The notes under the pieces: model-generated
Database searches by the model: none
What the model saw: only the letters and a program-made list of their open reading frames with translations
Told to the model about the DNA's origin: nothing
Position numbers and translations under genes: made by a program
In this document: positions 1 through 7,449 of the stretch, piece by piece
Layout: the number at the start of each line of letters is the position of its first letter
Numbering within the stretch: the first letter of the stretch is position 1
DNA from: Psychrobacter piechaudii
GTDB lineage: Bacteria; Pseudomonadota; Gammaproteobacteria; Pseudomonadales; Moraxellaceae
DNA: 34,324 nucleotides
Reading direction: 5' to 3'
Assembly (NCBI RefSeq): GCF_900162825.1
Contig: NZ_FUGE01000157.1
Location: forward strand, 1 to 34,324

Positions 1-186
1 GCAAAGAAGCGTTGTAGCCGTCTGTAATTACTGTTTGTCCTACCTTTGACAAATCCTCTTGCTATTTGTTTGAGGTTGCTACTTTGTACTTGTATTATCA
101 CTAGAGTAATTAAGGCTAAACACGTCAATCTTGTTCATGGTTAGGTTTTGCGATAATATATTTACGAGCTGATTAAGGTTTGGCAT
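1..186 (-). pseudogene. IS4-family (ISAba1-like) transposase, N-terminal fragment with frameshift
   Basis: The reading starts at the ATG at 186 and gives MPNLNQLVNILSQNLTMNK, then the frame breaks. Moving to another frame at about position 130 restores a continuous stretch beginning TRLTCLALITLVIIQ and ending near SNYRRLQRFF at the window edge. Together these align without gaps to the N-terminus I recall for the ISAba1 transposase (a MTHLNELYLIL... start, then a YRRMQRFF motif). The break looks like loss of five bases, probably one copy of a tandem ACAAG. The DDE catalytic region would lie left of the window. The frameshift makes this copy probably inactive; a sequencing error is the alternative. 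Confidence 0.7.
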
Positions 187-244
187 AGTGTGGTTCGTAA
201 GAAAAATTACTATTATGCCTGATCCTTAGTCAGCTTTTTTGTTT

Positions 245-260
245 TTTGTCGTGTACAGAG
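245..260 (-). repeat. Terminal inverted repeat of the ISAba1-like element
   Basis: On the minus strand this reads CTCTGTACACGACAAA, which from memory is the 16-bp terminal repeat of ISAba1. It marks the exact junction with the interrupted ISAs1 remnant starting at 261. The partner repeat lies outside the window. Confidence 0.7.
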
Positions 261-1204
261 ATCGACCGTTTAAAAATGGCATACCCTCACATGACACCAT
301 CGCTCGGGTCATGTCAATATTAGATCCTGACACTTTAAACCAATGCTTTATAAGCTGGGTAAACCAAATAAGAGACCATCAAGACTTACAAATAATAGCC
401 ATACATGGTAAAACCTTAAAGCATTCCTATCAAAGCAGTACAGACAAACTCAGTGCTCTGCACAGTGTCAGTGCTTATGCAACAGAGCAAGGAATCAGTC
501 TAATACAAAAAAAGTCAGATGCTAAAAAAAATGAAGTCAAAGCCGTACTTGATATCATAGATGAGCTACAAATAAAGAAAACAGTGATTACTGCGGATGC
601 CATGAGCTGTTTAGGCAAAGTTACAGATAAAATCATTAAAAAAGGGGCTGATTATGTGTTACAACTAAAAGCCAACCAAGCCCTATTACTAAGAGAAACG
701 AAGGCCTACTTTCATAAAGTAAGGCGAGATAATCCAGAGTTAATCGAAAAAAACCGGTATACCGAAACAACGTCCGAGCATGGACGCGTTGAAACTAGAC
801 AGTGTACGCAGCTGCTTGTGACAGATTGGTTTGACCATACAGATAATTGGAACAAGCTTACTAGTGTGATTGAGATACAGCGTACTCGGTACAATAAAAC
901 GACTCACAAACAAACGACTGAGACAGTTTATTACCTCAGTTCCTTAAAGATTGATCCTAAACTGGCCAATAAAACTGTAAGAGAACATTGGAGAATAGAA
1001 AATAGTTTGCATTATGTATTAGATGTCACCTTTAAAGAAGATGATTCTAGAATACGATTAAAGAACGCGACTGAGAACATGGCCATACTACGTCGTTTAG
1101 CATTAAATTTAATCAAGATTTCTGATAAAAAAGGCAGTGTTAAGTCTATCCTTAAGCAGTGTGCTTGGAATGATGAGGTGCGCGACTTGATTATTATTTT
1201 TTAA
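261..1204 (+). pseudogene. ISAs1-family transposase, N-terminally truncated and catalytically damaged
   Basis: The recognisable protein begins at RPFKNGIPSHDT, a hallmark of ISAs1/H-repeat transposases that normally lies about 75 residues in. A TTG at 239 gives an open frame, but its first codons are read from the inverted repeat of the nested IS, so it is not a true start. The first catalytic Asp of the family motif (IAIDGKTLR) is His here: IIAIHGKTLK. The later motifs are intact: the second Asp in VITADAMSC and the Glu region REHWRIENSLHYVLDV. Truncation plus the Asp-to-His change indicates a dead transposase. Confidence 0.85.
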
Positions 1205-1205
1205 A

Positions 1206-1222
1206 AGTATGCGTTTGCCCTG
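1206..1222 (+). repeat. Candidate right terminal repeat of the ISAs1 remnant
   Basis: AGTATGCGTTTGCCCTG just after the transposase stop codon. The reverse complement, CAGGGCAAACGCATACT, is of the kind found at ISAs1-family ends. The left partner is missing from the window, so the boundary is inferred. Confidence 0.55.
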
Positions 1223-1260
1223 TACTGATTATTAAATAGTTGCTTTTTAGTTGATGCAAA

Positions 1261-1635
1261 CTATCTAATTGTGGTGGTATCGATAGGATCAACATACACC
1301 TCTGAATCAGTCTGCACTGTATGATCGACAACAGGAGTGTGTGATAGTTGTTCAATTTCGACTTGAGCCTGGGTCAACTTATCCTGTAAGCGTTTATTTT
1401 CTTTATTTAAACGGCTAATTTCCCATTTATTTTGGAATACTTTAAATAGCAATAAAGACAACAGCATGCCAATAAGCACCCCTAAGAACAGGCATAAAAT
1501 TAATAATAAACCTAGGTTCATAGCTGGCGCTTCAGTGAATAATAAATTCACCGCAATCTCACTGCTGTTGGTTAAAACCAACCCCAGAGAGTAACCAAAA
1601 ACTAAAAATAATAATATAATAAGTACAAAACGCAT
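1261..1635 (-). CDS. lapA: LapA-domain (DUF1049) inner-membrane protein
   Basis: A 124-residue protein with two transmembrane helices (about residues 3-22 and 41-66) followed by a short cytoplasmic coiled coil (about 72-97, KWEISRLNKENKRLQDKL) and an acidic tail. This is the LapA/YciS layout. In E. coli LapA works with LapB in the membrane to control LpxC turnover and so lipopolysaccharide synthesis. The open frame extends 23 codons further upstream, but the ATG at 1635 is preferred: AGAGG lies a few bases upstream and the protein then begins directly with the first helix (MRFVLIILLF). LapB is not adjacent. The downstream side is occupied by IS debris 38 bp away. Confidence 0.8.
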   Translation of the reverse strand: MRFVLIILLFLVFGYSLGLVLTNSSEIAVNLLFTEAPAMNLGLLLILCLFLGVLIGMLLSLLLFKVFQNKWEISRLNKENKRLQDKLTQAQVEIEQLSHTPVVDHTVQTDSEVYVDPIDTTTIR

Positions 1636-1717
1636 AACTACCTCTAAATCATAAAAATCGAATTTAAATAAGTATATCTTTTTATATGTAGACTTATTAA
1701 ACACACTAATGAATAAG

Positions 1718-1723
1718 ATTATA
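1718..1723 (-). promoter_or_regulatory. Possible -10 box of the lapA promoter
   Basis: The minus strand carries a perfect TATAAT about 83 bp upstream of the lapA start codon. No convincing -35 box is visible at 17 bp, so this is a weak prediction. Confidence 0.3.
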
Positions 1724-1848
1724 CCGTTATATTAGTCGCCGTCGCTAGCCTTCATTTTGGTTAAATACAATTTTTTAACTGTTAATAGCTTTTATAGGCC
1801 TTATTAACTACTGGTATTACAAGTAATAGTTATCAATGGGTCATTTTT

Positions 1849-1877
1849 TTGATACTATGCGTGTTAATTTATGATAA
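1849..1877 (+). promoter_or_regulatory. Possible promoter of yajC
   Basis: TTGATA (1849-1854), a 17-bp spacer, then TGATAA (1872-1877). The -35 is good and the -10 mediocre. It would give a leader of roughly 140 nt before yajC. Confidence 0.3.
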
Positions 1878-2025
1878 CTATACCCCTATCCATCAATATA
1901 CGGGTAAATATCCTTTTTAGCGGTTTCCGATTAAGCTGACTCCCTATTTTGGTTGCAACAACTTTATCGCCGCTTTGAGGCGCTATTTATCACGGTTATA
2001 CAGTAATTTCTAAGGATTTATTAAT

Positions 2026-2358
2026 ATGAATTTATTCATCCAAGCGGCTCATGCTGCACCAGAAGCCGCTAGTGGTTCTGCAATGATTATGCAGTGGATT
2101 TTTCCACTGGCTATTTTTGCCATCTTTTACTTCTTAGTAATTAGACCTCAGTCTAAACGTGCTAAAGAGCACCGCAATATGGTTGACTCACTAACTGTGG
2201 GTAATGAAGTTATCTTCGCGGGTGGTTTGATGGGCAAAATCAAATCTATTGATGGAGATTACGCAGTTGTGGCACTTAATGATAGAAACGATGTCATGAT
2301 CCAACGTGCTTCTGTAATTTCTGTGTTGCCTAATGGCACCATTGATGGTTTGCAATAA
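2026..2358 (+). CDS. yajC: Preprotein translocase subunit YajC
   Basis: A 110-residue, single-span membrane protein. A short periplasmic N-terminus rich in Ala is followed by one helix (about residues 24-43, IFPLAIFAIFYFLVIRPQ) and the conserved cytoplasmic part with RPQSKRAKEHRNMVDSL and the VGNEVIFAGGLMGKI motif. YajC associates with SecD and SecF, which boost SecYEG-driven export. The ATG is preceded by AAGGA at good spacing. secD follows, but after a 376-bp gap containing a long hairpin, which is wider than the usual tight yajC-secD spacing. Confidence 0.95.
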   Translation: MNLFIQAAHAAPEAASGSAMIMQWIFPLAIFAIFYFLVIRPQSKRAKEHRNMVDSLTVGNEVIFAGGLMGKIKSIDGDYAVVALNDRNDVMIQRASVISVLPNGTIDGLQ

Positions 2359-2382
2359 ATAGTACTAATATAACTGTTTGCT

Positions 2383-2450
2383 AATCCAAAAATTGAACCT
2401 ATCAAGAGTTAAGGCAAACCTTCATCTTTTGAGCGTTCAGTTTTTGGATT
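2383..2450 (+). repeat. 68-nt long hairpin between yajC and secD
   Basis: Two 32-nt arms fold on a CAAA loop. The outer 16 bases, AATCCAAAAATTGAAC (2383-2398) and GTTCAGTTTTTGGATT (2435-2450), pair with a single T-G wobble. After a small bulge, TCAAGAG pairs with CTTTTGA through one G-U, and AAGG/CCTT closes the loop. It lies 24 bp after the yajC stop. There is no run of T directly after it, so it is not a textbook terminator. It could be an attenuator, an RNA-processing or stability element, or a small palindromic repeat family. Confidence 0.75.
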
Positions 2451-2606
2451 ATATGTTTTAATTAAATTAATTAGAGTGCGCTACCCCTATAAAGTCTGTG
2501 TCAGCAAGAGCGACCTACTTTATAACTCGATAGGGCCGTTTTCAGATATCTAAATCGCGATAATTGTTGTCTTCGCGTAACTGTATTCAACTGTGTTAAG
2601 CCTATG

Positions 2607-2623
2607 TCAGCTATATTAGCTGA
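2607..2623. repeat. 17-bp perfect palindrome upstream of secD
   Basis: TCAGCTA-TAT-TAGCTGA, seven-base arms around three bases, about 110 bp before the secD start. It could be a protein-binding operator. No regulator can be named. Confidence 0.4.
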
Positions 2624-2734
2624 TTAAATATAGAATAAACCGGCCTAACACCTCGTTTTATATGTTCCTATCTATCGAAGATTGGCTCTGGCGTAGCGTT
2701 CTATTGTTACCTTCCCTCAAGTGAAGAAGCTACT

Positions 2735-4612
2735 ATGCATTACCCTGCCTGGAAATATTTCTTAATCGTTACCGTGCTTATTATATCAGGGCTCTATGCT
2801 CTGCCTAATCTATATCCAGATGAGCCTGCGGTACAAATCACTAGTGCCTCAGCAGGTACCGAGCTGACTGATGAGGTGCTGAATCAATCAAAACAACTTC
2901 TTGATCAAGCAGGTATCGCTTACCACGATCCTACTTTTTCAGAGAACAGTGCCTTATTACGAGTAGAAGATGGCGTGGCGCAGCGCAAGGCCCAAGAAGT
3001 CCTACGCCAAAAGCTTGGTAATGACTATGTTGTGGCTTTAAACCTAGCGCAAACCACCCCCGATTGGCTTCGTAGCATCGGTGCTAAGCCTTTAAAACTA
3101 GGTTTAGACTTACGTGGTGGTGTGCGCTTTGTTCTTGAAGTGGATATGGACAAGGCTCTTGAACAACGTTTAAAAACAGCCAGCAATGATGTGCGTAGCA
3201 GCTTGCGTGGTGAGCGCGTACCTGTAAAAGGTATCAATGTTACCAATCAAGGTCTATTGCTGCATTTTAAAGACACCGAGTTAAGAGACAAAGCGCAGCG
3301 TATTATCCAGCGTGATCAAGGTAACCAGTTTGAAATGCAAGCGTCGATGGACGATCAAGGTCCAGCGTTACGTTTACAATATAATGAAGCGACTTTAAAA
3401 GAGATTAATGAGTACGCAGTAGGACAAAACTTAACTACCCTACGTAACCGTATTGCAGAGTTAGGTGTTTCTGAAGCATTGGTTCAGTCTCAAGGTAGCA
3501 ACCGTATTGTGGTTGAATTACCAGGGGTTCAGGATACTGCCGAAGCGAAGCGTGTTCTGGGTCGTACTGCTAACCTTGAATTCCGATTGGTTGCCGATGA
3601 AAATGCCGCTTATTCAGGAGGCATACCTCCTGCAGGTACTGAAGCTTTCCCATATATGAGCTTAGATGGTCCGCCCTCACTATTAAATCGTCAACCTATC
3701 TTAACTGGTGAGAAAGTCCAAGGGGCAACCTCTGGCCTCGACGAGAATGGATCTCCTGAAGTAAATATTACGCTTGATACTGCCGGTGGTAAGCTGATGC
3801 ATAATGCTACCAAAAATGCGGTAGGTAAGCAGATGGCAGTACTATTTATTGAGAACAAGCAAAAAATCAGCTATGACAAGGATCCAGAAACTGGGGAAAC
3901 TATTGAAACTCGTACCCCTTATTCTGAAACTAAGATCATTAGCCAAGCGAACATTCAAGCGGTACTAGGTTCTTCTTTCCGTATTACCGGTCTAGATAGT
4001 AATGCAGAAGCTGGTGAATTGGCCCTGTTACTTCGCTCAGGTGCTCTTGCCGCACCTATGTACTTCGTAGAAGAACGCACTATTGGCCCTTCGCTAGGTC
4101 AGAAAAATATTGATGACGGTCTGTTTTCTACCAAAGTAGGTTACTTACTGGTCTTCTTATTTATGATTGTTTTCTACCGTCTATTTGGGGTTATTGCCAA
4201 CATTGCGCTAGCCTTTAACTTAGTTATTATGGTAGCTGTGCTTTCTATCTTAGGAGCGTCATTAACCTTGCCTGGTATTGCTGGTATTGTATTGACTATC
4301 GGTATGGCAGTAGATGCTAACGTCCTAATTTTTGAGCGTATTCGAGAAGAGATTGCCGAAGGGGTGAGACCTAAATCAGCTATCGTGGCTGGCTTTGATC
4401 GTGCTTTTAGTAGTATCTTTGATGGTAACATCACCACCCTACTGGTCGCTATCATCTTATTCTCTATTGGCTCTGGCCCAATTAAAGGGTTCGCTGTTAC
4501 CCTTGCCATTGGTATTTTAAGCTCGTTGTTTACAGCCATTATTGTAACCCGTGCTTTGGTCCAATTGGTTTATGGTAATCGTAAATCTGTCGATAAATTG
4601 AGCATAGGCTAG
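2735..4612 (+). CDS. secD: Protein translocase subunit SecD
   Basis: A 625-residue inner-membrane protein, close to the E. coli length (615). The first helix is at about residues 8-24. The conserved LKLGLDLRGGVRF motif opens the large periplasmic region (about 30-450). The C-terminal five-helix RND-like bundle holds FNLVIMVAVLSILGASLTLPG and GMAVDANVLIFERIREE, which carries the conserved acidic residue used in proton-driven pulling. With SecF it uses the proton gradient to draw exported proteins into the periplasm. The stop codon overlaps the Shine-Dalgarno of secF, 9 bp upstream of that gene, so the two are cotranslated. The start has only a weak ribosome site (AAGAAG). Confidence 0.97.
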   Translation: MHYPAWKYFLIVTVLIISGLYALPNLYPDEPAVQITSASAGTELTDEVLNQSKQLLDQAGIAYHDPTFSENSALLRVEDGVAQRKAQEVLRQKLGNDYVVALNLAQTTPDWLRSIGAKPLKLGLDLRGGVRFVLEVDMDKALEQRLKTASNDVRSSLRGERVPVKGINVTNQGLLLHFKDTELRDKAQRIIQRDQGNQFEMQASMDDQGPALRLQYNEATLKEINEYAVGQNLTTLRNRIAELGVSEALVQSQGSNRIVVELPGVQDTAEAKRVLGRTANLEFRLVADENAAYSGGIPPAGTEAFPYMSLDGPPSLLNRQPILTGEKVQGATSGLDENGSPEVNITLDTAGGKLMHNATKNAVGKQMAVLFIENKQKISYDKDPETGETIETRTPYSETKIISQANIQAVLGSSFRITGLDSNAEAGELALLLRSGALAAPMYFVEERTIGPSLGQKNIDDGLFSTKVGYLLVFLFMIVFYRLFGVIANIALAFNLVIMVAVLSILGASLTLPGIAGIVLTIGMAVDANVLIFERIREEIAEGVRPKSAIVAGFDRAFSSIFDGNITTLLVAIILFSIGSGPIKGFAVTLAIGILSSLFTAIIVTRALVQLVYGNRKSVDKLSIG

Positions 4613-4621
4613 GAGAGAATA

Positions 4622-5815
4622 ATGTCTACTAATAATCAGAATAATAATCAAAATCCAAACTCAGGAACGCCGAACAGCTCAACTCCTGCTTATATTGAGG
4701 GAGGCCGTCGTCGCAGACGTGGCCCTCGCCGTGATGGTAGAGGCAATAATACTACCTTGTCACCTAGCGATAATATCGAACAGGCCGAAATTGAAAATAC
4801 TGAGTTAGCCACGTCTGAAGTCTATGAAGATGAAGCCGCTTTAGCAGAAGGGGGCATTAAAGCCTTAGGCTCCAAGCGCATAATTCCATTTATGAAGCTT
4901 GAAAAGCCAATGGCAATCTTCTCTATTCTGATGATTATAATCAGTATAGGCGCTTTATTCATAAATGGTCTTAACCTGGGTCTAGATTTCACTGGCGGTG
5001 TGTCTGCTGACGTGAAATACGAAAACCCAGTGGAACAGACTGAAGTTATTCAGTCATTAGAAAAAGCGGGCTTTAATGATGCTGTGGTTCAATATTTGGG
5101 AGGCACAACAGAACTGTTGGTGCGCTTACCTCCTCAGTCTGACAACGTAGAAGGCTTGAATGAAAGTTTAGGCTCTGCTTTAGATTTACCGAACAACAGT
5201 GCTCAAATTAGTAACGTTAACATCATTGGTAGTCAGGTAGGCGGCGAAGTCTACTTAAGCTCAATGATAGCGATCATAACGGCACTGGGTATGATGATGC
5301 TCTACGTGGCCGTGCGCTTCCAATTTAAGCTAGCAGTGGGTGCGTTATTGGCTTTGGTGCATGATGCCATTGTAACCTTAGGCTTTTTTGCCTTATTCCA
5401 GTTCCCGTTTGATTTGACCGTTTTAGCGGCTATTCTAGCTCTGATTGGTTATTCATTGAACGATACGATTGTGGTCTTTGACCGTATCCGTGAGAACTTT
5501 AGAAGGGTTCGTGATGCCTCAGCCAGACAAATCGTTGACCTATCACTAACCGAGACATTACGCCGTACCATCATGACCATCTCTACTGTGTTGGTTGTGG
5601 TTCTAGCGATGTTATTCTTAGGCGGTGATGGCTTATTTTGGTTCTCAGTGGCCTTCTTCATTGGTCTAATTGCAGGTACTTACTCTTCAACATACATTTC
5701 AAGTTCTATTCCTTTAGCAATGGGCTTATCACGTGATGACTTTGTGGTGAAAATTAAGCCTGAGTTCCAAGAAGAAGAGGTAACCTTTAACGATCCAAAA
5801 TCTTTTGAAGATTAG
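4622..5815 (+). CDS. secF: Protein translocase subunit SecF with arginine-rich N-terminal extension
   Basis: A 397-residue partner of SecD. The core matches SecF: first helix about residues 96-114, the NLGLDFTGGV motif, and a C-terminal bundle with ALVHDAIVTLGFFALF and LNDTIVVFDRIRENFRR. E. coli SecF has 323 residues; the surplus is an N-terminal extension of some 65-80 residues. It begins with an Asn/Gln-rich stretch, has a basic patch GGRRRRRGPRRDGRG (about 27-41), then an acidic stretch. It should be cytoplasmic and disordered. The start is supported by AGGAGAG overlapping the secD stop, so the extension is probably translated. Methionines nearer the first helix are alternative starts with less support. 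Confidence 0.95.
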   Translation: MSTNNQNNNQNPNSGTPNSSTPAYIEGGRRRRRGPRRDGRGNNTTLSPSDNIEQAEIENTELATSEVYEDEAALAEGGIKALGSKRIIPFMKLEKPMAIFSILMIIISIGALFINGLNLGLDFTGGVSADVKYENPVEQTEVIQSLEKAGFNDAVVQYLGGTTELLVRLPPQSDNVEGLNESLGSALDLPNNSAQISNVNIIGSQVGGEVYLSSMIAIITALGMMMLYVAVRFQFKLAVGALLALVHDAIVTLGFFALFQFPFDLTVLAAILALIGYSLNDTIVVFDRIRENFRRVRDASARQIVDLSLTETLRRTIMTISTVLVVVLAMLFLGGDGLFWFSVAFFIGLIAGTYSSTYISSSIPLAMGLSRDDFVVKIKPEFQEEEVTFNDPKSFED

Positions 5816-5881
5816 GTTTTTACTTAGCCGATAATTGTTTTGGATAAACCAAATCTTTCTATCTACTAATCATTTATGTAA

Positions 5882-5913
5882 CAATAAAAAGCACCTTAGG
5901 GTGCTTTTTATTG
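5882..5913 (+). terminator. Intrinsic terminator after secF
   Basis: A 14-bp perfect stem, CAATAAAAAGCACC and GGTGCTTTTTATTG around TTAG, followed by GTTTT. It ends the yajC-secDF transcript 67 bp after secF and separates it from the MATE gene. Confidence 0.85.
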
Positions 5914-5947
5914 TTTTGGTCTTTTAATTTAATAAAGTATTGAGTCT

Positions 5948-7348
5948 ATGAGTCATATTAAGCCTGCCCCGATGGATTTAAGCTACCGCCATATTATTGC
6001 GATTGCTGCGCCTGTACTGATAGCCAACCTAGCCATGCCCCTACAAGGGGCGATAGATGTGGGTGTCGTTGGACATTTTCCCAAGTCTGCCCATTTGGCA
6101 GGGCTAGGTATTGCCTCCCAACTTTGGCTGCTGATACTGGTTAGCTTCAATTTTTTGCAATACGCCTCTTCAGGCCTAGCAGCTCAAGCTTTAGGAAGAC
6201 AAGCCACAGGGGTATCCGATGCCACAGAGCTATCAGATATTTTATCTCGTTCATTGGGGCTAGCTGTAATATTGGCCATGTTACTTTGGCTGTTTAAGCC
6301 CTTTATCTTAAAGTTAGGCCTACAGCTTTTAGGAGCACAACCCGAAAGCAGTCAAGCCGCTTATACATATCTGAGCGTGCGATATTATGGCATCATATTT
6401 GAATTGATGAACTACGCCTTTATTGGCTGGTTTGCTGGACAAGGCAAAACCAATCAGATGATGATGGTGCAGCTTCTGATTTCGATTATTAATATTATCC
6501 TGACCTTAACCTTCGTTTATGTGTTTGATTTGGGATTAAAGGGGGTGGCATTAGGGACAGTGATTGGCTACGCTGTTGGCTGTATTACTGCCATTGTTTT
6601 AGCGAAAAAAGTTTTGCATACTGACTCAGCTAAATATGGTGTTAAGACTCAGACCTCAAGTTTTAGCAAACAAAGACTTGCTGAGATATTCGCTTTGGAT
6701 AAAATGCTGAGCTTATTTTCTCTTAACAAAGACATTTTTATTAGAACTATTTTATTAACCCTAAGCTTTGCTTGGATCACTCGCCTTTCAGCTCAGCAAG
6801 GTGATTTGGAGATGGCTACCAATGCGGTATTGCTTCAGGTTCTTAGTATTTCAGCCTTTGCCTTAGATGGCGTAGCCGTTGCCGCTGAAAGCTTATCGGG
6901 TCAAGCCGCTGCTAGACAATCACGGCAACAATTTATCACTGCGGTAAAACGTACGGGTATTATCACTTTCGTACTGGCCCTAAGTTTAACTGTTATTTGG
7001 GCGTTTATCCTACCTAGCTTTTTAAGTGTCATGACGGACTTAGCAGCAGTAACTGAGCTGGCTCTAGAGTATCGCTATATCGCTACCCTACTTCCTTTGG
7101 TAGGTGCAGGTGCCTATTGGCTCGATGGAATCATGTTTGGTCTTACTGCGGGAGCCAAAATTCGTCAGGTGGCGATTATTGTCTCTGTCATATTTTTCCC
7201 ATTGACATACATAGTGTATGAGTTATATGGTCACGAGTATGCCATGCCCGTTGTGTGGTTTGCAGTATATTGGTTGCTACTGTCCCGCTTTGCTATTGCT
7301 GGGGTTATTTTATGGCGTAATCAACAAAGCCTTATTTATAATAAATAA
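5948..7348 (+). CDS. dinF: MATE-family efflux transporter, DinF-like
   Basis: A 466-residue polytopic membrane protein with about twelve hydrophobic segments in two halves, as in the MATE family. The first helix reads IIAIAAPVLIANLAMPLQG and is followed by DVGVVGH, the conserved motif of the DinF branch. MATE proteins export cationic drugs or metabolites in exchange for sodium ions or protons; the substrate cannot be told from sequence. The start at 5948 has a poor ribosome site. Methionine 9 (MDLSYRH) is a reasonable alternative because DinF proteins usually begin just before the first helix. The next gene begins 101 bp later with no terminator seen between them, so cotranscription is possible. 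Confidence 0.88.
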   Translation: MSHIKPAPMDLSYRHIIAIAAPVLIANLAMPLQGAIDVGVVGHFPKSAHLAGLGIASQLWLLILVSFNFLQYASSGLAAQALGRQATGVSDATELSDILSRSLGLAVILAMLLWLFKPFILKLGLQLLGAQPESSQAAYTYLSVRYYGIIFELMNYAFIGWFAGQGKTNQMMMVQLLISIINIILTLTFVYVFDLGLKGVALGTVIGYAVGCITAIVLAKKVLHTDSAKYGVKTQTSSFSKQRLAEIFALDKMLSLFSLNKDIFIRTILLTLSFAWITRLSAQQGDLEMATNAVLLQVLSISAFALDGVAVAAESLSGQAAARQSRQQFITAVKRTGIITFVLALSLTVIWAFILPSFLSVMTDLAAVTELALEYRYIATLLPLVGAGAYWLDGIMFGLTAGAKIRQVAIIVSVIFFPLTYIVYELYGHEYAMPVVWFAVYWLLLSRFAIAGVILWRNQQSLIYNK

Positions 7349-7449
7349 TAAACGCTTAACCTATTTATGCTGCCAAGCTTTATTGAACGAGTCTCACTAA
7401 ACAAACTCTCAAAATATCTATCTCATCATTCAACTAAAAAGGCTTAATC

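Larger units (their letters stand above)
1..260 (-). mobile_element. IS4-family (ISAba1-like) insertion sequence, terminal part only
   Basis: The transposase-proximal end of an insertion sequence whose remainder lies left of the window. Read on the minus strand from position 260, the element begins CTCTGTACACGACAAA, which matches the terminal inverted repeat I remember for ISAba1, an IS4-family element. About 75 bp further in begins a transposase whose N-terminus also resembles ISAba1. The end abuts sequence that continues in the middle of an ISAs1-type transposase, so this element jumped into an older IS. The target duplication cannot be checked because the other end is outside the window. 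Confidence 0.75.
261..1222 (+). mobile_element. ISAs1-family insertion sequence remnant, 5' truncated
   Basis: The right-hand part of an ISAs1 (H-repeat-like) element. It starts abruptly at 261 where the ISAba1-like element ends, and finishes with the candidate inverted repeat AGTATGCGTTTGCCCTG at 1206-1222, just after the transposase stop. The left end and roughly the first 75 codons of the transposase are missing here; they may survive on the far side of the nested IS, outside the window. The element sits 38 bp beyond the stop codon of lapA and so does not interrupt that gene. Confidence 0.75.
1636..2025. other. Intergenic region between divergent lapA and yajC
   Basis: About 390 bp of AT-rich DNA holding the outward-facing control regions of lapA and the yajC-secDF group. 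I see no open reading frame of substance, no tRNA and no strong terminator. A possible yajC promoter lies at 1849-1877, and AAGGA at 2012-2016 is the yajC ribosome binding site. Confidence 0.6.
2359..2734. other. Intergenic region yajC-secD
   Basis: 376 bp with no real gene. It holds the long hairpin (2383-2450), a perfect palindrome TCAGCTA-TAT-TAGCTGA (2607-2623), and a 20-codon open frame (2662-2724) ending 10 bp before secD, without a Shine-Dalgarno sequence. No strong sigma-70 promoter was recognised, but the length suggests that secD-secF has its own expression signals. Confidence 0.6.

Noticed and set aside
239-262. TTG start of the ISAs1 transposase frame at 239
   Set aside because: These codons are read from the inverted repeat of the nested ISAba1-like element; the true coding sequence begins after 260 and is truncated.
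4174-4539. 121-residue open frame on the minus strand inside secD
   Set aside because: Antisense to the conserved SecD membrane bundle; composition is that of a reversed hydrophobic gene.
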